15,410 nucleotides of DNA from DATDUW01 sp035290185 (GCA_035290185.1 DATDUW010000008.1:1-15410); one strand, 5' to 3'. Positions 6,262-13,809 are shown, counted from the stretch's first letter. Notes: a model not told the origin generated them from the sequence alone. A program made the numbers and translations.

Positions 6262-6744
6262 ATGCGGGAGCCAACAGTCAGTCGAATGTTGTGCACAATG
6301 ATCCCAGGATGGCTTTTTGGGGGCCTCTTAACTTTACCGGCAATCTCTCTTGGTTGGGTTCCGAATGGGTTCGTTCTGCTCGGGTCAATGGGGGGTCTCG
6401 TGTTTGGCCTGATGGTTTATGACATTGAATGGAAGAACCTCAGTCAATGGGCTCGCAGGAGAGTCGGGTTGTGGGTGGAAGATTTTTTCAGCTCAGAACG
6501 GAAAGAAATCAAAGAGGCAAAGATTGCTTTGAGAACTCTTTCGAGACAGGGGGGAGAGTCGGCCGAAATTCAAGAAGCCAAAGAGGTCCTGGAACAGTGG
6601 CGCGAGAAGGGTCGAGTATGGAGAATGGAACACAGTTTTTTGATAAGGCGAGTTCAAAAATCGGAGGCAAGACGAAACGCCGGCCTTGATCGGGCAAGGG
6701 ATAAGCTCGGGCTTCTCAAGGCTCAGCTGAAGGACCCTCTATGA
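6262..6744 (+). CDS. Small membrane protein with cytoplasmic coiled coil
   Basis: The protein has 160 residues. ATG 6262 is chosen because GAGGAG (6251-6256) lies 5 nt upstream, and the longer frame from 6178 would overlap the preceding gene. Two membrane segments are visible at about residues 11-30 (CTMIPGWLFGGLLTLPAIS) and 34-53, joined by a short turn. A charged helix follows (about 78-158) with EIKEAK / EIQEAKEVLEQW type heptads, most likely a cytoplasmic coiled coil. I recognise no family. As the second gene of an operon with a secreted protein and under a divergent regulator, it may work with that protein at the envelope. A strong terminator follows. Confidence 0.75.
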   Translation: MREPTVSRMLCTMIPGWLFGGLLTLPAISLGWVPNGFVLLGSMGGLVFGLMVYDIEWKNLSQWARRRVGLWVEDFFSSERKEIKEAKIALRTLSRQGGESAEIQEAKEVLEQWREKGRVWRMEHSFLIRRVQKSEARRNAGLDRARDKLGLLKAQLKDPL

Positions 6745-6796
6745 AAAAGGCGGCGTTCACACGGCCATAACGGTCGTGCTCGTTTTCAGACTAAAT

Positions 6797-6836
6797 AATC
6801 CCCGGCGAAACGCTTCGTCCGGGGATTTTATTTTTC
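6797..6836 (+). terminator. Rho-independent terminator of the 5768-6744 operon
   Basis: aatccccgg (6797-6805) pairs with ccggggatt (6819-6827). Inside, cgaa-acgc-ttcg extends the stem with one bulged T. A T-rich tail (ttttattttt) follows. This is a strong stem with a tail. A weaker 7-bp stem, cacggcc-ataac-ggtcgtg, lies just upstream near 6757-6775. Confidence 0.88.
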
Positions 6837-6838
6837 AG

Positions 6839-6867
6839 TTGGTAAAATTCGTTTTTGACGGTAAACT
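6839..6867 (+). promoter_or_regulatory. Promoter candidate for the HD-domain gene
   Basis: TTGGTA (6839-6844) and TAAACT (6862-6867) are separated by 17 nt, just after the upstream terminator. The predicted transcript start is only a few bases before ATG 6877, so the message would be nearly leaderless, which fits the lack of a strong ribosome binding site (only aaagg). Confidence 0.45.
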
Positions 6868-6876
6868 AGAAAGGCT

Positions 6877-8130
6877 ATGTGGCGATTTGAATCTACACAC
6901 AAACGCGGTTCAACCGAGTTTCTTGAAACCGCCATGGAGCGGGTGCGTTCGGATGAGCGTCTCCAGAAAAGGGCGGAAGCAACCATAAACGCGGTTCGTT
7001 CCGAGCCGTTATTTGCGTGCTTGTTTGCTTGCCCACAGTCTCCTGTCTTTCATGCGGAAGGGCCGTTTGTTGAGGACCATCTTCGTCTCATTCTTATGAG
7101 TCTCTATGCTGTTCTTGAGGAGAAATTTCATTTGATTGATGTAGAAGAATTTCGTCGGATGAAAGGGTTTGAAGGAGAAATCGATGAGTTGGAAGAGACC
7201 ATCAAGGAAAAAGCCGCATCGCTTGAAACGTATACGTTGTGTCACGACCTTGGAAAGCCGGCAACGATTTGGTTTGAGGCGCGAGCCGGATCATCGGGAG
7301 ATCGTCTGGGATTCCGCCAACCGCTTTCGCACGCCTGGGTTGATGAGGAAACGGCCCAGCGTAAAGCATCCATGAAAAAATACACGGAGCTGTATCAGGC
7401 GTTTTTTGCGGATAACAAAGACGTGAAGCCCGAAGCCCTTCAGATGGAATTTTTTTCTGCCTATCAAATTGACATCCATTATCCTGGTCACGCGCCCGCC
7501 ATCGCCCATCCGGATTTGCGAAGCCTGTTTGAACGTACCGCGGCTGCGCGACGCCTTTCTGTTGACGATCAACAAGATCTTTTTTTTCTTGTGACGTGCC
7601 ACATGGACGCGTTTCAGTCTTTTCAGGAAGCAAATCCATCGGCGTATGACCGATTCGCTGCCTATACGCCCGCCCGACAGATAGCCAGGCAGGCGCGTGG
7701 TCGAGATGCGGATGATTTTTTGGATCTGTTTTTGGCCGCGGTCTTTCTGGACATGGTTTGCGGGTCGCGTCGTGGCAGTGCGCATGGAGCGTGGCATGAT
7801 CCATCGGTTGTCGTGCATTTTTTGGAGGCCGAACGTTTGCGGGCTCCGTGGAAGCGGGAACAGCGTGAAAAACAGCGGATGGAAGAGGCAAAAAAAGAAG
7901 AACGGCGTCGATTGCGCGATGTTGGATTGGATGGAAATACGCTTCAGAAACTTCTGGGGATGAAACCAGGATTTCAATTTGGGCAGTTGCTTGTTGCGAT
8001 CCACACGGCAGCCCGCGGGGAAACAGATCTTCCGTCAAGCTTGCGTCCGGAGGCACGAGAAGAGTTGGAGCGTCGCGTGCTTGCGTTTCAGTCGAAAATT
8101 TTGTTAGATCGCAACAGCGGACCGTCGTAG
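6877..8130 (+). CDS. HD-domain protein with CCA-enzyme-like C-terminal segment
   Basis: The protein has 417 residues and is probably a metal-dependent phosphohydrolase of the HD superfamily. Histidines H59 and H68 (FHAEGPFVEDHL) lie in the first helices, and the HD pair is H123-D124 in TYTLCHDLGKP. Later candidates for metal binding are H201/H205/H211 and H242-x-D244. Residues 320-345 are a highly charged helix. Residues about 350-385 (LDGNTLQKLLGMKPGFQFGQLL) resemble the tail that follows the HD domain in tRNA nucleotidyltransferases (G-x-x-L...PG...G..L). No nucleotidyltransferase motif is present. The substrate cannot be told; RNA or nucleotide phosphates are possible. The stop codon TAG lies inside a large palindrome. 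It is probably the first gene of a group with ruvA and the FemAB-like gene. Confidence 0.75.
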   Translation: MWRFESTHKRGSTEFLETAMERVRSDERLQKRAEATINAVRSEPLFACLFACPQSPVFHAEGPFVEDHLRLILMSLYAVLEEKFHLIDVEEFRRMKGFEGEIDELEETIKEKAASLETYTLCHDLGKPATIWFEARAGSSGDRLGFRQPLSHAWVDEETAQRKASMKKYTELYQAFFADNKDVKPEALQMEFFSAYQIDIHYPGHAPAIAHPDLRSLFERTAAARRLSVDDQQDLFFLVTCHMDAFQSFQEANPSAYDRFAAYTPARQIARQARGRDADDFLDLFLAAVFLDMVCGSRRGSAHGAWHDPSVVVHFLEAERLRAPWKREQREKQRMEEAKKEERRRLRDVGLDGNTLQKLLGMKPGFQFGQLLVAIHTAARGETDLPSSLRPEAREELERRVLAFQSKILLDRNSGPS

Positions 8131-8173
8131 GGGTGGGTCGCGACCCACCCCTACGTGCATACCCGCTGTTGCG
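8110..8173. repeat. 64-nt inverted repeat with perfect 30-nt palindrome
   Basis: The core at 8126-8155 is a perfect palindrome (cgtaggggtgggtcg followed directly by its inverse). It is flanked by an 11-bp inverted pair, cgcaacagcgg (8110-8120) and ccgctgttgcg (8163-8173). The TAG stop of the HD gene is at 8128-8130, inside the core. ruvA starts 11 nt after the right arm. The core type (gtagggg...cccctac) is one I recall as a dispersed repeat in other genomes. In RNA it would form a long hairpin just before ruvA. There is no T tail, so it is not a classic terminator. Confidence 0.85.
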
Positions 8174-8184
8174 TCTCGTTTCGT

Positions 8185-8742
8185 ATGATCTGTCGTCTGC
8201 AAGGAAAAATCGTCCACAGGGCTCCGACCTATCTTATCGTTGACGTGGCCGGTATTGGCCACAAGATTATGTTTCCGGAAGGATCTGTTCTTCCTTTTTC
8301 CATCTCCGAAGAGGTTTCTGTTTATACGCACGAAGCTGTTCGCGATGATGGACACGAGTTTTTTGGGTTTCCGGATCTGCCTTCGCTTGAGCTCTGTTGG
8401 AAACTGCTTGAGATTTCCGGTGTGGGTCCGCGTCTTGCCCAGAAGATCGTCCTGGCCAAGCCTGTGGAGAAATTAAAGGAGGGTATTATGGCGGGGGATC
8501 TTTCTGTTTTTGTTGGTATTGCCGGCGTTGGAAAGAAAACAGCACAGAAAATTATCTTGGAACTGCAGGGATCGCTTGTGACGGAACCATCTGGCCCGTC
8601 GGGCGACGCGGATGTGGTCGAAGCCCTGGTGGGTCTCGGTTATCAGCGCAGGCAGGCCGAAGACGCGTCAGTGGCTGCCGGCGGCTCAACGACCGAAGAA
8701 AAAATCCGCCAGGCGCTGCGGCAGCTTTCGCGCACGAAATAG
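8185..8742 (+). CDS. ruvA: Holliday junction DNA helicase subunit RuvA
   Basis: RuvA binds four-way DNA junctions as a tetramer and loads the RuvB motor for branch migration during recombination and repair. The start at 8185 gives MICRLQGKI, matching the usual M-I-x-x-L-x-G of the family. The upstream ATG at 8155 would fall in the palindrome. Length is 185 residues, near the usual 190-200. Domain I (1-63) includes DVAGIGHKI. Two helix-hairpin-helix motifs are visible, ISGVGPRLAQKIV (77-89) and IAGVGKKTAQKIILEL (112-127). A linker (130-140) leads to domain III, DVVEALVGLGYQRRQAEDA (143-161), which contacts RuvB. ruvB and ruvC are not adjacent. No ribosome binding site is visible. The stop is one base before the next start. 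Confidence 0.96.
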   Translation: MICRLQGKIVHRAPTYLIVDVAGIGHKIMFPEGSVLPFSISEEVSVYTHEAVRDDGHEFFGFPDLPSLELCWKLLEISGVGPRLAQKIVLAKPVEKLKEGIMAGDLSVFVGIAGVGKKTAQKIILELQGSLVTEPSGPSGDADVVEALVGLGYQRRQAEDASVAAGGSTTEEKIRQALRQLSRTK

Positions 8743-8743
8743 T

Positions 8744-9760
8744 ATGGAGGTGTGCGAAGTCACGGATCGTGACCTTTGGAGCGGATTCGTTCACGCACAC
8801 GCTCCTGTTTCTGGCGCTTTTTTGCAGACCTGGGAGTGGGGCGAGTTTGAAACCATTGGCAGGCGTTCAATCCGTCGTATCGGCGTTTTTGCACAGGGAG
8901 AATTATGCGCGGTGGCACAGCTCGTTTTTCATCTGCTTCCGTTTGAGAGATCCTATGCGTTCTGTCCGCATGGTCCTCTTTTTGCCATTTCCGGAGCCGA
9001 TCGACAAAAAATCTTTGAGGCTTTGATTGCTTTCCTTCAAAAAGAAAAGAACGTTTTATTTTTTCGTTGTGAACCCGTTGAAGAAGATCGTTTTTCTCCA
9101 AAAGGAGGGCGTCAATCCATTCCCCTTCATCCACCCCATACGCTTGTAACGGATTTACGAGATGATCCCGAGAGACTCCTCTCCCGCATGCACCCGAAAA
9201 CACGCTATAATATTCGTCTTGCCCAACGCAAGGGTGTCGTTGTGCGGATCGGAGAAGATGTCGATATTGAAAGGGTTTGGGTGATTTTTAAAGAAACAGC
9301 CATTCGCGATGGGTTCCGACTGCATCCGAAGTCCCATTACGAGCGCATGCTTCAGACGCTTCAAGGACCGAAGGGTCCGCGTGCTTTTCTTGCAACAGCA
9401 GAATTCAACGGAACCGTTCTGGCCGCGAATCTCCTGGTTGATTATGGATCTGTGCGAACGTATTTGCATGGCGCTTCCAGCGACCAACTGCGCGCGCTTA
9501 TGGCGCCTTACGTCTTGCATTGGGAACTCATGTTGGATGCCCGAGAGCGGAGGATGAAAACGTATGATTGGTGGGGCATTGCCGCTGAAGATGGGTCTCA
9601 GCCGGAGTGGACAGGCCTTACGCGATTCAAAAAAGGATTCGGGGGGGAAGAAATCTCCTATCCTGGGACATTCGATCTGCCTTTGCAGCCATTCGCGTAT
9701 AGGGGGTACAAAATTCTGCGTCTGGGAGTGCGTACAGCACGCTCATGGCTAGGGAAATGA
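8744..9760 (+). CDS. FemAB/GNAT-fold peptidoglycan aminoacyltransferase-like protein
   Basis: The protein has 338 residues and is similar to FemABX proteins, which add amino acids from aminoacyl-tRNA to the peptidoglycan peptide bridge. ATG 8744 follows the ruvA stop by one base, indicating translational coupling. The N-terminal GNAT-like half holds LQTWEWGEFE (27-36), typical of the family. The second half has the signatures MHPKTRYNIRLAQRKGV (149-165), FKETAIRDGF (182-191), YLHGASS (240-246), VLHWELMLDARERRMKTYDWWGI (257-279) and GLTRFKKGFGGE (291-302). There is no signal peptide, consistent with a cytosolic enzyme. With the ligase/TPR gene downstream it suggests envelope building. The exact amino acid donated cannot be told. 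Confidence 0.88.
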   Translation: MEVCEVTDRDLWSGFVHAHAPVSGAFLQTWEWGEFETIGRRSIRRIGVFAQGELCAVAQLVFHLLPFERSYAFCPHGPLFAISGADRQKIFEALIAFLQKEKNVLFFRCEPVEEDRFSPKGGRQSIPLHPPHTLVTDLRDDPERLLSRMHPKTRYNIRLAQRKGVVVRIGEDVDIERVWVIFKETAIRDGFRLHPKSHYERMLQTLQGPKGPRAFLATAEFNGTVLAANLLVDYGSVRTYLHGASSDQLRALMAPYVLHWELMLDARERRMKTYDWWGIAAEDGSQPEWTGLTRFKKGFGGEEISYPGTFDLPLQPFAYRGYKILRLGVRTARSWLGK

Positions 9761-9800
9761 CGTGCGAGAGAGAAAATTTTCTGGCATACTATAGACAATC

Positions 9801-12173
9801 ATGCTTCTTTTTTGTATGCGAAAGCCGTCCTGGTTCCAGGTATCCGATGGGATTCTGGTTTTTCTTTCCTTCCTCCTTCCTCTTTTTTTCTTGCCATGGA
9901 CTCTGGACGTCTTGGAAGAACAGAAGCAGACGCTTCTGGTCGTTCTTGTTTCCTTTGCCTTGTTTTTTAAGGTCGGTGGTCTATTGGTGCAAAAGAAGAT
10001 ATCCCTACGCTTGGAAGGTCTGCTTTTTCTTCCGTTCTTTTTTTTAAGTTCCGTTTTTCTTTCCGCTCTTTTTTCCCAAGGGCGTTTCCTTTCTTGGATG
10101 GGAACGTCTACGCAAGAATATGTAAGTGTTATTTCTGTCTTCTTTTTTCTCCTTTTCTTTTTTCTTGTTTCCCAGTCCGAAGAACAGAAAACAGCAAATC
10201 GAATGCTTGGAGCTCTTGGTTGGTCAGCCTTTTTGGCTGGGGGGCTCGGCCTCTGTTCTTTGTATGAGATATTTCCTCTCCCCTTTTCCTTTGCCCATGT
10301 CCAGACGTTTAACACGGTAGGAACCGTGAATACTTTAGTGTTGTTTACGGGGATTGTCGTTCTCCTTCTACACGGAAGATATTTAACGTTGTTGGGGGAA
10401 GCAAAGAATCCGTGGAAATTGAGAAAAGATTTTTTTTTCCTTTTTGCTGTTTCGATTGTTGGGCTTTGGCTTTTTGCCCTTGTTGATCATGGTTTGTTGT
10501 GGGCTGTGTGGGTCGTGGGATTTGCGAGTCTGGCCCTTTTTTCCTTGGGGTGCATCCGTGATCTTCCCTCTGTTTCGTCGCGCATCATTTTTCCTTTGTT
10601 TCTTTTTGTCCTCGGAGTGTTTCTCTGGATTTTTCCGCCTATTTTTCGCCTCTCCATCCCGGTGGAAGTTGGGTTGTCCTGGCGTACGGGTTTTTCCGTG
10701 GCTGGCCAGACGCTTACTTCTTCGGTATCAACCTTTCTGTTCGGTTCCGGGCCAGGAACCTTTCTTTCCGATTTTTTACGGTTTCGTCCTGTTGAAATAA
10801 ATACGACTCCGTTTTGGGACACCCGTTTTGATCGTGCGGGATCCCATGCCCTGACCCAGCTCGCCACGCTTGGGTTTGTGGGATTTAGCGCCTGGATGCT
10901 TCTGCTTGCCGGGTGGGCGATCCGAAGCACGCTTGTTATTTTTCAAAAAAAGAACGGCTGGGAAGGGACGTTTGTTTTTTTTCCAGCTTGGATTGCCATG
11001 GGTCTTGCCAGCTTTGTCTATGCATCCAACATGAGTCTTCAATTTCTTTTTTTTCTTTTAACAGGGATTCTTGCCTTGGTTTGGCTTCGACCCGCACGTT
11101 CTTTTTTTCTCCCAACGAGTCCACGGAAAGGTCTTCTCTTTTCGTTCGCTTGCGTTTTTGGAGCCTTTGGTCTTTTCCTCATTCTTTTTGCCGTGTTCCA
11201 ACGGTCGCGCGCAGAGCGTGCTTTTGCCCAAGCTGTTCGTCTGGAGCGAGAGGGGGCGTCGTGGCAGGATGTGACGGTTAAAATGGACGAAGCGGCCTCT
11301 TTGAACCGTTTCTACGATGTCTCTTACCGCAATTTGGCTTCTGTCTTGCTTTTCCGGGTTCAGGAAGCGTTAAAAAAAATGGAAGGTCAGGACCCAACGG
11401 AAGAACAACGCATTTTTTTGCAAGCTCTTTCCGCTGCAAGCATTGACGCTGCATCTGAAGCCGTTCGATTGGAACCCTCCACTTCTCTCAATTGGATGGC
11501 GCAAGGGGTAACATACCGATCGTTGTTTCCGTTGGTTGAAAATGCGGGAACCTTTGCCATCAAGGCTTTTGAAAAAACGGCTGAACTCGATCCGGTGAAT
11601 CCGGTTTCATGGACGGAGCTTGGGAAGACCTTTTTTGCCATGGCCGAAACCGCGCGTCCCCTTGTCCTTTCGGAAGATGCGAGAGTCCGTACAGAATCCG
11701 AAAAAGAGGTTTCTGTATGGCTTGGAAAAGCCGAAGAGGCCTTTCGCAAAGCTTTAGAGCTTAAACAAGATTATGCTCCGGCCCATTATCATCTTGCCAT
11801 TCTTTTTGAACGGGAGGGGAAGGTCGATGATGCTATAGGGAAAATGGAGAGTGTACTTCGCTATAATCCAACGGACGTGGGAGCCGCTTTTCAACTCGGG
11901 CTTCTTTATGTGCGTCGTCGTGGTCCTGAAGATTTGAACCGCGCAAAAGCGGCGTTTGAATATACCGTTCGGCTCGCTCCATCTTATAGTAATGCTCGTT
12001 GGTTTTTGGCAGCGGTTTATGAGCAGCAAGGCGATCTGGAGGCCGCGACGCAACAAGTGGAAGACGTTTTAAGACTAAATCCCGGCAACGCTCTCGTGAA
12101 AGCGCGACTTGAGCGGCTCAAAGCCGGTCAGACCGTCTCGTCCGAGTCACTTCCGCCTTTGTTGGAAGATTGA
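9801..12173 (+). CDS. O-antigen ligase/polymerase-like membrane protein with C-terminal TPRs
   Basis: The protein has 790 residues. The first about 466 form roughly 12 membrane segments (for example 13-33, 73-92, 106-125, 170-190, 210-228, 260-280, 411-430, 445-466). The large loop between segments carries FGSGPGTFLSDFLRF (314-328) and FDRAGSHALTQLATLGFVG (343-361), the pattern of Wzy/WaaL-type glycan ligases and polymerases (GxGPG, later H-x(n)-G-x-x-G). Residues about 470-775 are soluble helix pairs. The last three to four are clear TPRs, such as AEEAFRKALELKQDYAPAHYHLAILFEREGK (645-675) and AKAAFEYTVRLAPSYSNARWFLAAVYEQQGD. I infer polysaccharide or glycoprotein assembly at the membrane, with the TPRs binding a partner. 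There is no ribosome binding site. ATG 9816 is an alternative start. A TGG-CATACT box (9782-9790) just upstream may give a leaderless transcript. Confidence 0.85.
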   Translation: MLLFCMRKPSWFQVSDGILVFLSFLLPLFFLPWTLDVLEEQKQTLLVVLVSFALFFKVGGLLVQKKISLRLEGLLFLPFFFLSSVFLSALFSQGRFLSWMGTSTQEYVSVISVFFFLLFFFLVSQSEEQKTANRMLGALGWSAFLAGGLGLCSLYEIFPLPFSFAHVQTFNTVGTVNTLVLFTGIVVLLLHGRYLTLLGEAKNPWKLRKDFFFLFAVSIVGLWLFALVDHGLLWAVWVVGFASLALFSLGCIRDLPSVSSRIIFPLFLFVLGVFLWIFPPIFRLSIPVEVGLSWRTGFSVAGQTLTSSVSTFLFGSGPGTFLSDFLRFRPVEINTTPFWDTRFDRAGSHALTQLATLGFVGFSAWMLLLAGWAIRSTLVIFQKKNGWEGTFVFFPAWIAMGLASFVYASNMSLQFLFFLLTGILALVWLRPARSFFLPTSPRKGLLFSFACVFGAFGLFLILFAVFQRSRAERAFAQAVRLEREGASWQDVTVKMDEAASLNRFYDVSYRNLASVLLFRVQEALKKMEGQDPTEEQRIFLQALSAASIDAASEAVRLEPSTSLNWMAQGVTYRSLFPLVENAGTFAIKAFEKTAELDPVNPVSWTELGKTFFAMAETARPLVLSEDARVRTESEKEVSVWLGKAEEAFRKALELKQDYAPAHYHLAILFEREGKVDDAIGKMESVLRYNPTDVGAAFQLGLLYVRRRGPEDLNRAKAAFEYTVRLAPSYSNARWFLAAVYEQQGDLEAATQQVEDVLRLNPGNALVKARLERLKAGQTVSSESLPPLLED

Positions 12174-12198
12174 CACTCGATTTGTTTCCTTTTATAGT
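12170..12198 (+). promoter_or_regulatory. Promoter of tRNA-Val
   Basis: TTGACA (12170-12175) and TATAGT (12193-12198) are separated by exactly 17 nt. Transcription should begin near 12205, about 37 nt before the mature tRNA. The -35 box contains the TGA stop codon (12171-12173) of the preceding gene. Confidence 0.85.
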
Positions 12199-12241
12199 AA
12201 ATGCGCAAAAGGTTTGATTTTTTGGGAAAATGAACAGAGAT

Positions 12242-12318
12242 GGGCGGTTAGCTCAGTTGGTTAGAGCGTCACATTGACATTGTGAAGGTCAGTGGTTCGA
12301 GCCCACTACCGCCCACCA
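12242..12318 (+). tRNA. tRNA-Val (anticodon GAC)
   Basis: A full cloverleaf is visible. The acceptor stem is GGGCGGT / ACCGCCC (12242-12248 with 12308-12314). The D arm is GCTC/GAGC (12251-12267). The anticodon stem TCACA/TGTGA (12269-12273, 12281-12285) encloses the loop TTGACAT with anticodon GAC at 12276-12278. The T arm AGTGG-TTCGAGC-CCACT spans 12291-12307. The discriminator A is at 12315, and CCA is encoded at 12316-12318. GAC reads GUC and GUU valine codons. The minus-strand cca gene overlaps it. Confidence 0.97.
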
Positions 12319-13651
12319 GACCATTTTTTATCAGCTTCAAGGCTGTTTTTTTTGTTTTTAGGTCTCCGTGCAATTGGGCGTTTCGAATCGTTTCGAGGAT
12401 TTGACGGATTTTCGGACCTTCGGAAAAGCCCAATGCAAGGAGATCATCCCCTGTTATAAGTGTAGGGATGGATTTTCCTGGTTGGATTTCTGTTTTTCGA
12501 TAGAGATCTTGTATCAGGTGACGTGCAGCGTCGGCTGTTTTTTTTCGTCCGATCGATTCGAAAAAAAGGAGGAGATTTTTTGTTTTTGGCTGGAGAAAGA
12601 TTTTTTCTGCTTCAAGCAGAGGAAGATCTCGTATTTTTTTCGGTCTTGAAAATTGGAGGCTTTTTTTAAGGATCCATCCGACTTCCGAAGGGTCAATACG
12701 GTTCGGATCGGATTTTGGTAAAGCGGTAAATCCTAGACTCTGGCAAATGGAAATGGCTTTTTCAGGGGAAAGGGCACGCAACAAAAGAGCAACAGCAACG
12801 GTTCCTTCTTTGAGAGGGAGGAGACGGATCGGGCGTAGATAGGTTGCGGATCGTGTGTCCTTCCGTCGAAGTTCAGGAATGAGAATTCGGAGACCATCCG
12901 CTCGTCTGAGCAAGGAAACGGTTTTGAATGGGTCAAAAGCAAAGGCTTTGGAAAGTTCTCGGCCGATTGTTTCTCGAGGCACGATCCACTCCAAAGATCC
13001 GTTCGCTGCTTTTCGTTTGCGGTTGAGAAGAGGAAAGAGGAATGTTAAAGCTTTCCTTGTTTTCTTTTCGATTTTAAAATCAAGCTGAGCTGCAAGTCGA
13101 ATGGCACGAAGCAGACGGGAAAGGTCCTCGTGGAATCGTGTGGTAGGGGTGCCAACGGCGCGGATGAGCCTTTTTTTTAAATCCCATTGTCCTCCGAAGG
13201 GGTCTGAAAGCTGTTTTGTTCGCAGGTCTAGAGCCATGGCATTGATGGTAAAATCCCGTCTGGCCAGATCTTCTTCAAGAGATATTTTATCTAAATTTAT
13301 TTCAAAATTGTGGTATCCTCCTAGGTTATCTGACTGTGATCGTTCCGTCCGCGGGAGAGCAATATCAACGGAATCGATTTTTTTCCTTCCGCGACGGTGA
13401 AAGGGAACAAATTTAAAAACTCCGTAATTCTTTCCAACAAAATTGACACGTCCGTGGGCTTGTAACCATTTTTTGAGTTCAGACGCCCCGATGTTTACTG
13501 CAACATAATCTCGATCCACGACAACCTTTTTTAAGAAAAAATCTCGCACGGCCCCACCGACCAAATAGAGGGAAGCTTCGGGAAGGTCGCGGAGGAAACG
13601 GTGTTCAAACACAAGAGAGGACGAAAGGTGTTGGATCATTTTTTTTCTCAT
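12269..13651 (-). CDS. cca: CCA tRNA nucleotidyltransferase / poly(A) polymerase family
   Basis: This enzyme adds or repairs the 3'-CCA of tRNAs from CTP and ATP. Its class II nucleotidyltransferase head has YLVGGAVRDFFL (29-40), the metal-binding pair D46-R-D48, DIALPRTE (96-103), the base-selecting region EEDLARRDFTINAMALDL (126-143), DPFGG (150-154) and RFHEDLSRLLRAIRLAAQL (172-190). The tail has ITGDDLLALGFSEGPKIRQIL (399-419). A poly(A) polymerase role cannot be excluded by sequence. Total length is 460 residues, from ATG 13651 (ATG 13639 is possible). The last 15 residues (446-460, GGSGLEPLTFTMSM region) are encoded antisense to the tRNA-Val gene and the stop lies opposite its anticodon stem. 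The functional protein probably needs nothing beyond about residue 443. It is divergent from the secreted repeat protein. Confidence 0.93.
   Translation of the reverse strand: MRKKMIQHLSSSLVFEHRFLRDLPEASLYLVGGAVRDFFLKKVVVDRDYVAVNIGASELKKWLQAHGRVNFVGKNYGVFKFVPFHRRGRKKIDSVDIALPRTERSQSDNLGGYHNFEINLDKISLEEDLARRDFTINAMALDLRTKQLSDPFGGQWDLKKRLIRAVGTPTTRFHEDLSRLLRAIRLAAQLDFKIEKKTRKALTFLFPLLNRKRKAANGSLEWIVPRETIGRELSKAFAFDPFKTVSLLRRADGLRILIPELRRKDTRSATYLRPIRLLPLKEGTVAVALLLRALSPEKAISICQSLGFTALPKSDPNRIDPSEVGWILKKSLQFSRPKKIRDLPLLEAEKIFLQPKTKNLLLFFESIGRKKTADAARHLIQDLYRKTEIQPGKSIPTLITGDDLLALGFSEGPKIRQILETIRNAQLHGDLKTKKTALKLIKNGLVGGSGLEPLTFTMSM
12332..12353 (+). terminator. Terminator of tRNA-Val
   Basis: A short stem, cagct (12332-12336) with ggctg (12341-12345) including one G-T pair and a tcaa loop, is followed by eight Ts. 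It lies within the antisense 3' coding part of cca, so the same bases serve both genes. Confidence 0.6.
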
Positions 13652-13759
13652 AAGCTTTCTTATCGTATCTCAAGCATCTTTTTTTCTATAGTGGCTAAAA
13701 GGGAAAAAGAAAAATGGAGGTTGTCCACAGCTTTGTGTCGTGTTCTGTTTGACAATTTG

Positions 13760-13768
13760 TGCTATAAT
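13760..13768 (+). promoter_or_regulatory. Extended -10 promoter of the cohesin-repeat gene
   Basis: TGC-TATAAT is a perfect extended -10 box. The region 17 nt upstream has no good -35. TTGACA at 13749-13754 is only 8 nt away and cannot serve it. The predicted start near 13775 leaves a leader of about 35 nt. No ribosome binding site is visible before ATG 13810. Confidence 0.65.
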
Positions 13769-13809
13769 TTTTGCGAATCATTTTTGCCATTTTTTACCTT
13801 TTCATTCTT

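Noticed and set aside
7202..8056. 284-residue minus-strand open frame
   Set aside because: It is a shadow of the HD-domain gene on the plus strand, with no start signal or recognisable motif.
9749..10315. 188-residue minus-strand frame very rich in Lys and Arg
   Set aside because: It is the antisense image of Phe/Leu-rich membrane segments of the gene at 9801-12173.
13749..13768. TTGACA plus TATAAT as one promoter
   Set aside because: They are only 8 nt apart. The -10 box is kept as an extended -10 promoter without that -35.
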